Shown here piece after piece: positions 56,935 to 64,000 of a stretch of 64,000 nucleotides of DNA. The stretch's first letter is position 1. Every line of letters starts with the position of its first letter. Below the pieces are notes generated by a model. That model was not told the origin of the DNA. It saw only the letters and a list, made by a program, of their open reading frames with translations, and did not search any database. The stretch spans positions 62,001-126,000 of the forward strand of contig NZ_JADLQX010000021.1 in NCBI RefSeq assembly GCF_015477605.1, in the 5' to 3' direction. The position numbers and the translations under genes were made by a program. The stretch comes from Nocardia amamiensis. Its GTDB lineage: Bacteria; Actinomycetota; Actinomycetes; Mycobacteriales; Mycobacteriaceae.

Positions 56935-56970
56935 GGGCGGTCGCCGGATCATCCGGCGACCGCCCTTTTC
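56935..56970. terminator. Rho-independent terminator between convergent genes
   Basis: GGGCGGTCGCCGGA (56,935-56,948) and TCCGGCGACCGCCC (56,952-56,965), a perfect 14-bp stem with a 3-nt loop, followed by TTTTC. It ends the Bax-inhibitor gene and, read in reverse, could serve the thiolase gene as well. Confidence 0.88.
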
Positions 56971-56975
56971 GTGTC

Positions 56976-58196
56976 TCAGCTCAGGCGTTCGATGACCATC
57001 GCCATGCCCTGGCCGCCGCCGACGCACATGGTCTCCAGACCGAACTGCTTGTCGTAGGTCTGCAGGTTGTTCAGCAGCGTGGTGGTGATCCGCGCGCCGG
57101 TCATGCCGAACGGGTGGCCGAGCGCGATCGCGCCGCCGGAGACGTTCAGCTTGTCCTCGTCGATCTTCAGCTCCCGGGCCGAGCCGAGCACCTGCACCGC
57201 GAACGCCTCGTTGATCTCGACCAGGTCGATGTCATCGATGGTCTTGCCCGCCAGCGCCAGCGCGCGCTTGCACGCCTCGATCGGGCCGAGGCCCATGATC
57301 TCCGGCGACAGACCGGACACGCCCGTCGACACGATGCGCGCCAGCGGGGTCAGCCCGAGCTCCTTGGCCTTGGTGTCGCTCATGATGACCAGCGCCGCCG
57401 CGCCGTCGTTCAACGGGCAGCAGTTGCCCGCGGTGACGGTGCCGTCCGGACGGAACACCGGCTTCAGCCCGGCGACCGCCTCGTAGGTGACGCCGGCGCG
57501 CGGGCCGTCGTCCTTGCTGACCACCGTGCCGTCCGGCAGCGTCACGGGGGTGATCTCGCGCTCGAAGAAACCGTTCTCGAGCGCCTCTTCGGCCCGGTTC
57601 TGCGAGCGCACACCCCAGCGGTCCTGCTCCTCGCGGGTGATGCCGGTGAACGAGGCGACGTTCTCGGCGGTCTGGCCCATCGCGATGTAGGCGTCGGGGA
57701 GCAGGCCGTCCTCACGCGGGTCGTGCCAGATGCCCGCGCCGCCCTCGGCGGTCTTGGCGGTGCGCTCCTGTGCCTCGGTGAACAGGGGGTTCTGGGTGTT
57801 CGGCCAGCTGTCGGCGGAACCGTTCACGTAGCGGGAGACGGTCTCCACGCCCGCGGAGATGAACACGTCGCCCTCGCCCGCCTTGATCGCGTGGAACGCC
57901 ATCCGGGTGGACTGCAGTGACGACGCGCAGTAGCGGTGCACCGTGGTGCCGGGCACGAAGTCGTAGCCGAGCTGCACGGCGACGATGCGGGCGATGTTGA
58001 AGCCCTGCTCACCTCCGGGCGAACCGCACCCGAGGATCAGGTCGTCGATCTGGGCCGGGTCCAGGGCAGGCACCTTGTCGAGCGCTGCCCGCACAATCTG
58101 CGTGGTCAGATCGTCGGGCCGCAGGTCGACCAGCGAACCCTTGCGGGCCCGGCCGATCGGGGAGCGTGCGGTCGAAACGATGACGGCCTCAGGCAT
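56976..58196 (-). CDS. fadA3: Acetyl-CoA C-acyltransferase (thiolase)
   Basis: 406 residues. Active-site Cys in VHRYCASSLQSTRMAFHAIK (about 92), the second motif NEAFAVQVL and the C-terminal GHPFGMTGARI and CVGGGQGMA are complete. Degradative thiolase of beta-oxidation. Its order with the following SGNH and cbs genes matches M. tuberculosis Rv1074c (fadA3), Rv1075c and Rv1077. Confidence 0.93.
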   Translation of the reverse strand: MPEAVIVSTARSPIGRARKGSLVDLRPDDLTTQIVRAALDKVPALDPAQIDDLILGCGSPGGEQGFNIARIVAVQLGYDFVPGTTVHRYCASSLQSTRMAFHAIKAGEGDVFISAGVETVSRYVNGSADSWPNTQNPLFTEAQERTAKTAEGGAGIWHDPREDGLLPDAYIAMGQTAENVASFTGITREEQDRWGVRSQNRAEEALENGFFEREITPVTLPDGTVVSKDDGPRAGVTYEAVAGLKPVFRPDGTVTAGNCCPLNDGAAALVIMSDTKAKELGLTPLARIVSTGVSGLSPEIMGLGPIEACKRALALAGKTIDDIDLVEINEAFAVQVLGSARELKIDEDKLNVSGGAIALGHPFGMTGARITTTLLNNLQTYDKQFGLETMCVGGGQGMAMVIERLS

Positions 58197-58240
58197 GAGG
58201 ACTCCTTTGTCGGACGGTTGTGGCGAACCCCTTTTTGTAC

Positions 58241-59128
58241 TTACTCGCGGGTTCGTACCGAATTTACGTCCCGTCGCGGAGAACGGGAAGCGTGTGTCCC
58301 GTCCAGTGCGTCGAGCAGCACCGGAAGCAGTTGCGCGGCGGCGAGTTCGTATCCCGCGGCCGACGGGTGGAATCCGTCGGCGGAGAACAGGAGTTCCGGT
58401 GCGGCGCGGAACTCCGGGGCGAGCAGATACCCCATCCGCACCGGATGCCCGCCCGCTACGGTCGTCGCCACGTGCTGCGCTCTGGCCAAGCGGACGCTCC
58501 AGTTGTGCACCACGGTCCGCAGCGGTTGCGGGATGGCGGTCACCGTGCCCAGGTTCGGGCAGGTGCCGACCACCACCACCGCGTCGGCGCGGCGCAGCCG
58601 GGCAACGGCCGCGGCGAGCCTGCGCGCGGAGGCGCGGATCGAGTGCTTCTTCGTGACGTCGTTGGCGCCGATGAGGATGACCGCGGCGTCCGGCGGCGGA
58701 CCCGCGACGAACATCGCGTCCACCTGGCCGGACAGTCCCTTGGAAGTGGCGCCGGAGATCGCCTTGGTACTCAGCCGGATCCGCTGGCCGGTCGCGTCGG
58801 CGAGACCGCGGGCCAGCCGTACGCCCGGCACCTCCTCGGCCACCAGGCAGCCGACGCCCGCCGCGGTGGAGTCGCCGAAGACCATCAGGTGCAGGTCGGC
58901 GTGTTTGCCGTTACGCCACGGCTCGGGCTCCGCGCAGCCCGCGGTGTAGATGCCGTCGGCCTCCGGCGGTTTCGAGGTGTCCCGGCCGATCACCCCGCGC
59001 GCGGCGCCCGCTTGCGCCATGAGCAGGCGATAGGTCGCCCACCACGCGGTGCCCGCGCCCGAACCGGCAAGCACGGCCGCGGCACCGGTCATCGTCGCCA
59101 TCCGCCAGCGGAATCGAGGTGCGCTCAC
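58241..59128 (-). CDS. SGNH/GDSL-type esterase, membrane-anchored (Rv1075c-like)
   Basis: 295 residues. An N-terminal hydrophobic anchor (TGAAAVLAGSGAGTAW), then block I LMVFGDSTAAGVGC (Ser nucleophile, about 82-95), block III ILIGANDVTK and block V DGFHPSAAGYELAA with the Asp-x-x-His dyad. Hydrolyses short acyl esters outside the membrane; Rv1075c is a reported esterase. Forty-four bp upstream of the thiolase gene on the same strand. Confidence 0.9.
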   Translation of the reverse strand: MSAPRFRWRMATMTGAAAVLAGSGAGTAWWATYRLLMAQAGAARGVIGRDTSKPPEADGIYTAGCAEPEPWRNGKHADLHLMVFGDSTAAGVGCLVAEEVPGVRLARGLADATGQRIRLSTKAISGATSKGLSGQVDAMFVAGPPPDAAVILIGANDVTKKHSIRASARRLAAAVARLRRADAVVVVGTCPNLGTVTAIPQPLRTVVHNWSVRLARAQHVATTVAGGHPVRMGYLLAPEFRAAPELLFSADGFHPSAAGYELAAAQLLPVLLDALDGTHASRSPRRDVNSVRTRE

Positions 59129-59164
59129 ATCAGGAATTTTACGAAATCACGCCGATCCGGTAGC

Positions 59165-59626
59165 TCAGCCCGGCACCACGAACGAGCCGCGCGCGGGGAC
59201 GCCCGCCGCATCGGTGGAGATGGTGACCTCGACCAAGCCCGGCCCGGTGTCCTGGAACAGCGCGTACTGGATGCTGCCGTAGATACCGGTGACCACCGTG
59301 TTGTCGTAGCTGCCGGTCGCGCCCGTGGTGACGTTGCGCCAGGCGACGGTCGTGCGCACCTCGCACAGTGGCGCGAACGGATGGCGGCCGGGCCCGATGC
59401 CCGACACGGGCAGCGCGCGGACGTTGAGAACGGCGCGGCCCGGCCATTCGGGACTGGTGTCGGCCCAGGTGCGGATGGTGGTCCAGCACAGGCCACCATG
59501 CGCCAGCGTGGGCACGTCGGGGAATTCCACGGTCGCGGCGTTCGCGTGCGCGCCGGATCCGATCACTAGAGCCATCGCCGATCCGGCCAGAATCGCTGCG
59601 GCACGGGCGATGTTCGGCTGCCTCAT
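59165..59626 (-). CDS. Secreted protein of unknown function
   Basis: 153 residues from ATG 59,626. A signal peptide (NIARAAAILAGSAMALVIGS, cleavage after ANAA) is followed by a beta-rich domain (EFPDVPTLAHGGLCWTTIRT, LCEVRTTVAWRNVTTGATGS) with two cysteines that may form a disulphide. Not recognised, though many Nocardia and mycobacteria have small secreted proteins of this kind. Confidence 0.72.
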   Translation of the reverse strand: MRQPNIARAAAILAGSAMALVIGSGAHANAATVEFPDVPTLAHGGLCWTTIRTWADTSPEWPGRAVLNVRALPVSGIGPGRHPFAPLCEVRTTVAWRNVTTGATGSYDNTVVTGIYGSIQYALFQDTGPGLVEVTISTDAAGVPARGSFVVPG

Positions 59627-59729
59627 GGCAGCGATCCTAAAGGCGCGAGGGCAGGTTTGCCGGTAGCCGGAAGCGGTTGCGTCCGGCGTGCGCGAACTCA
59701 CAGGTAGTGCGTCTGCAACGATGGGGTCC

Positions 59730-61118
<1,389 letters not shown>

Positions 61119-61217
61119 CCGAGAAACCCGGGGTGCACCGGCCGCGCTTCGCCGATATCGCGGCCGGGCTTCCCGAGTGCCCTTCGCGGGACACCGACTT
61201 TCGGCTGTGGAGTCGTC

Positions 61218-61718
61218 CTATGCCGGTCGTCTGCTGCGCACCGTTTCCCGCACGCCGCCGGTGATCAGGTCGGTCCACTCGTCGGCGAGCAGAGCCAGCC
61301 GGTACCAGGCGGCGTGCACCCTGGCGTCGGAGACCTTCTCGGCGGTGTGCAGCAGGTGGCTGGCGTGGACGTGAGCCGCGGCCATGCGATCGACTGTGGC
61401 GCCGAGAGATTCCGCGCGCAGATGGTCGGTCGAGCGCTTGCGGGGGAGTTGGTCGACCACCCACGCATCGATGGTGGCCACCAATTCCATACGCCGGCAG
61501 TCGATTCCGGCGGCAGCCAGCGGGTCGGTGTGCCGCTGCCGGTGCAGCGTTGCCAGTGTCGCGGCCCAGGCGAGCAGGGGATGGTCGTCGTCCGAGTCGC
61601 TCGAATGTCCGCCGAAGGCGGCGACGAGTTCGCGCTGATCCGGCAATGGGCGGACGGCGCCGCGCGGCTGCCGCGGCAGGTGCTGATTACGCACGAACAT
61701 GGCTGGCTCCCAGTGCAT
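61218..61718 (-). CDS. DUF4254 protein
   Basis: 166 residues. LLAWAATLATLHRQRHTDPL, then IDCRRMELVATIDAWVVDQL and VDRMAAAHVHASHLLHTAEK then AAWYRLALLADEWTDLI are the conserved helices of the DUF4254 family, frequent in Nocardia and of unknown function. Start uncertain: the domain begins around residue 38 and the first 35 residues may not be translated. Confidence 0.8.
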   Translation of the reverse strand: MHWEPAMFVRNQHLPRQPRGAVRPLPDQRELVAAFGGHSSDSDDDHPLLAWAATLATLHRQRHTDPLAAAGIDCRRMELVATIDAWVVDQLPRKRSTDHLRAESLGATVDRMAAAHVHASHLLHTAEKVSDARVHAAWYRLALLADEWTDLITGGVRETVRSRRPA

Positions 61719-62273
61719 TCGGAACCGACCACCGTGCGCTACGGTCGATTGTCAACGTGTGCATCGTGCACCTCCGATGGAGTGGCGGTGGAGGCATCGC
61801 CCAAATGCCGGGGTCCCCCGTTATCTTGAGCACCGCCCTTGGCGTGCCGGTGACACCCACATGGCACCGAAATGACAAAACGTAACAATCCCCTACCCAT
61901 GGCGACTCGCCACACCGTGAGCGCTTCCCCTCTGTGAGCTCAGCATCGCACAGCAGGGCACTTCTTCGCATGGGTCGCGACGTCTGCGTGGCCCCGATCC
62001 GGCGTGCGCAGCAGGCCGGCAGCGACGTCTGCCGGGGAGAGCGCGGCGCTGTCAATTCGGTGCTCGGGGAGTGCAATCGGGTTCGGCGGCCGAGTAGCCA
62101 GGAATTCCGTCGCCGGGCGATCAGGGTGCTGTAGAGGGTGCCGACAAGATCGAAATAAATGGTGGCAATTTATCCGCAAATATGCGATTCGGAGGTTCCT
62201 CCTGGGGTATAGCCGGGCTGGATAGTAGCCGTGGCAAATAGTCATGGCGCCATCGCGCAGCGAAGGGATGGAC
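61719..62273. other. Gene-free region upstream of the channel gene
   Basis: About 555 bp with no supported gene. The stretch 62,140-62,195 is AT-rich (AATAAATGGTGGCAATTTAT) and probably holds the promoter of the mechanosensitive-channel-like gene; the rest is featureless to my eye. Confidence 0.4.
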
Positions 62274-63473
62274 ATGCACACCTCTAGTCTGGCCATCGAT
62301 TTTCAGCAGGGGTTCTCCGACGCATGGGCTTCCATCGCCACGTTCGTGCCCAAGCTGGTCGGCTTCCTCGTCATCCTGCTCATCGGCTGGCTCATCGCGA
62401 AGGCGGTGGAGAAGATCGTCGACAAGGTGCTGGAGCGGGTCGGGTTCGACCGGGCTGTCGAGCGCGGCGGGGTACGGCGAATGCTCGAGCGCAGTAAATA
62501 CGACGCCTCCGACATCCTGGCGAGACTCGCGTACTACGCGGTTCTGCTGATCGCCCTGCAGATCGGCTTCGGTGTATTCGGCCCGAACCCGGTCAGCAAC
62601 GTGATCGCCGGCATCGTCGCGTGGCTGCCGAGACTGGCGATCGCGATTGTCATCGTGGTGGTCGCGGGTGCGATCGCGCACGCGGTGCGTGAAATGGTCG
62701 GCAGCACGCTCGGCGGCCTCTCCTACGGCCCGATGCTCGCCCGGATGGCGGCGGTGGGCATCTGGGCCATCGGCATCGTGGCCGCGCTGAACCAGATCGG
62801 GGTCGCCACAGCGGTCACCGTGCCGATTCTCGTCGCGGTGCTCGCGACCGTCGGCGGCATCCTGGTCGTCGGCGTCGGCGGCGGCATGATCCGCCCGATG
62901 CAGGAGCGCTGGGAGCGCTGGATCAGCGACTTGGAGCACGAGATCCCCACGGCCAGGGGGCACGCCGAGGCCTACCGCCGGGGCCGTGAGGACGCCGCCC
63001 GCGAACAGATGCTGGTGGATCAGCAGGCGGCGCGGGGCCGGCAGCCCGTCTCCGGCGAAGGCGAATGGGAACGGCAACCCGTTGGTGGGCCGGCGCAGGA
63101 GGCCGAGCAGGGGCAGCAATGGCAAGAACCCGGCACTCGCGGCCTGCGGCAGCAGCCAGGCCGGGCCGCAACCCCTGGTGAGGCCTCCCCGCAGTCTGGT
63201 CAGGGGGCGGCGCCCGGCGGAGGCTATTCGCAGCCTGGTCAGGGTGCGGCACCTGGCGGAGGTTACGGGCAGCCTGGTCAGGGTGCGGCGCCCGGCGGAG
63301 GCTATTCGCAGCCTGGTCAGGGTGCGGCACCTGGCGGAGGTTACGGGCAGCCTGGTCAGGGTGCGGCGCCCGGCGAAGGCTACCCACAGTCCGACCAGGG
63401 GACGACCCCGCGAGGGGGCCGAGCGCAGCCGGGCGAGTACCGGGGCTACCGCGACGAAAGTGACGAGCGGTAG
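62274..63473 (+). CDS. Mechanosensitive-channel-like membrane protein with Gly/Gln/Pro repeat tail
   Basis: 399 residues. Five or so membrane helices built on the conserved TM-helix repeat (PF05552-like): FVPKLVGFLVILLIGWLIAK (about 24-43), AYYAVLLIALQIGFGVFGPN, ILVAVLATVGGILVVGVGGG; no MscS beta-domain follows. The last 130 residues are disordered, with five 13-residue repeats (QPGQGAAPGGGY-S/G). ATG at 62,274 has GAAGGG six bp upstream; ATGs at 62,268 and 62,244 are alternatives. Confidence 0.8.
   Translation: MHTSSLAIDFQQGFSDAWASIATFVPKLVGFLVILLIGWLIAKAVEKIVDKVLERVGFDRAVERGGVRRMLERSKYDASDILARLAYYAVLLIALQIGFGVFGPNPVSNVIAGIVAWLPRLAIAIVIVVVAGAIAHAVREMVGSTLGGLSYGPMLARMAAVGIWAIGIVAALNQIGVATAVTVPILVAVLATVGGILVVGVGGGMIRPMQERWERWISDLEHEIPTARGHAEAYRRGREDAAREQMLVDQQAARGRQPVSGEGEWERQPVGGPAQEAEQGQQWQEPGTRGLRQQPGRAATPGEASPQSGQGAAPGGGYSQPGQGAAPGGGYGQPGQGAAPGGGYSQPGQGAAPGGGYGQPGQGAAPGEGYPQSDQGTTPRGGRAQPGEYRGYRDESDER
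63189..63387 (+). repeat. 78-bp (2 x 39 bp) tandem repeats in the channel gene tail
   Basis: The 39-bp unit encodes QPGQGAAPGGGY plus Ser or Gly; alternating versions make a 78-bp higher-order unit copied almost exactly at 63,211 and 63,289. The reading frame is kept, so copy-number variation between strains is expected. Confidence 0.9.
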
Positions 63474-63543
63474 GTCTCGGTCGCCTGCATGGACAGCGCG
63501 TCCGTCGTAGTCACGGCGGACGCGTTCGGCCGCGGCAACTCGC

Positions 63544-63969
63544 TCAGTGCAGTTGCGGGAGCGCGAGCTCGATGGGGTCGCGCTTGCCGTGCAGGCAGAC
63601 CCCGGCCAGGCGCAGATGGATCCAGTCCGCCTCGGCCCACTCGTGGACGTCCTGCGGCACGTTGCCGCGCGTCTCCGGCACGTCCGGCGAGCCGTGACCG
63701 CGGCGCTCGGCGGCGCGGTCGGCACGCGCCTGGTCGAGCAATCCGCGCGCGTAACCAGCGAGCAGCACGGCGGGAGGGACGTCCGACGAATCCGCCACGC
63801 CGTGCCGGAGGATGTCCCGAACCGCGGCAGCATGCTGGTCCAGGACCGCCGAAAGCGCGGGCAGCCGCGCGGCCGCGGCGGTCGCGGGCGCTCCATGCGT
63901 CTGGTGCAGGCGAGTCAAAGTCCTACGCGCCGACGCTTCGATAAAGCTGGGGCCGAGCAGAAACATCAC
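63544..63969 (-). CDS. Hypothetical helical protein, possibly DUF6401-like
   Basis: 141 residues, mostly helical, no signal peptide: SARRTLTRLHQTHGAP, ALSAVLDQHAAAVRDILRHG, LLAGYARGLLDQARAD, then DWIHLRLAGVCLHGKRDPIE. The combination D-Q-H-A-A-A-V-R-D and A-D-W-x-x-L-R-L-A-x-V-C-L resembles small proteins annotated as DUF6401 in natural-product loci, but this is from memory and uncertain. Convergent with the channel gene. Confidence 0.6.
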   Translation of the reverse strand: MMFLLGPSFIEASARRTLTRLHQTHGAPATAAAARLPALSAVLDQHAAAVRDILRHGVADSSDVPPAVLLAGYARGLLDQARADRAAERRGHGSPDVPETRGNVPQDVHEWAEADWIHLRLAGVCLHGKRDPIELALPQLH

Positions 63970-64000
63970 AATATGGTAGCAATCATCTGGTATTTATCAA

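Noticed and set aside
54721..57027. Very long minus-strand open frame (768 codons)
   Set aside because: It is antisense to the methyltransferase and Bax-inhibitor genes, is rich in Arg/His/Gln/Glu typical of GC-rich shadow frames, and shows no domain.
62121..63896. Minus-strand open frame of 591 codons with repeats
   Set aside because: It is antisense to the channel-like gene and its repeats are the complement of that gene's 78-bp units.

Overview
The window is high-GC actinobacterial DNA. Codon usage, many GTG/TTG starts, an antigen-85-like esterase, Scr1-type XRE/DUF397 and DUF4254 genes, and gene order shared with Mycobacterium tuberculosis point to a mycolate-containing actinobacterium, most likely Nocardia or a close relative. 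This assignment is an inference from gene content; no rRNA is present.

Layout. 0-11.9 kb: a MarR regulator, DUF2461, a proline-rich DUF4190 membrane protein and a small acidic protein, then the conserved block prs-glmU-tRNA-Gln / TetR / mfd-mazG (the Rv1017c-Rv1021 order), with a gamma-butyrolactone-receptor-like regulator inserted before mfd. 11.9-33.0 kb: a roughly 21-kb accessory insertion between mazG and the lpqU homologue. It holds an XRE/DUF397 pair, TerD, an FMN-type oxidase, DUF389, flavodoxin, a stealth sugar-phosphate transferase, a cAMP phosphodiesterase, a glycerol dehydrogenase, and a divergent gene cluster (20,995-32,756). That cluster combines SbnA/SbnB-like 2,3-diaminopropionate enzymes, a PLP decarboxylase, an Fe(II)/2-oxoglutarate oxygenase and a MATE exporter on one side, with a complete peptide-type ABC importer on the other. 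33.0-37.2 kb: the conserved block resumes (lpqU-eno-ftsB-like-DUF501-ppx; Rv1022-Rv1026). 37.2-49.9 kb: SRPBCC, a POT peptide transporter, an APC permease, RNase Z, a tRNA with anticodon UAA, an Ag85-like esterase, an SDR, a second TerD next to an unusual solute-binding fusion, DUF305 with a broken DUF6153-like neighbour, and an AMIN-like lipoprotein. 50.3-54.5 kb: a small island with TIR, SLOG and SLATT genes and a low-GC epimerase. 54.8-64 kb: a methyltransferase, Bax-inhibitor-1, then thiolase-SGNH-cbs (Rv1074c/Rv1075c/Rv1077 order), DUF4254, a mechanosensitive-channel-like protein and a hypothetical gene.

Two systems stand out. First, the 27.19-27.51 kb intergenic region between the diaminopropionate operon and the ABC importer carries two good matches (15/19 and 14/19) to the IdeR/DtxR iron box. 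A third (15/19) lies just upstream of the flavodoxin gene in the same insertion. I read this as an iron-regulated, diaminopropionate-based metallophore system (make, export, re-import). It lacks an NRPS or NIS synthetase in the window, so the product is unknown. Second, TIR + TRPM-type SLOG + SLATT genes lie together at 50.3-53.5 kb. By family logic (NAD-derived nucleotide signal, sensor, membrane effector) they could form a Thoeris-like antiphage module.
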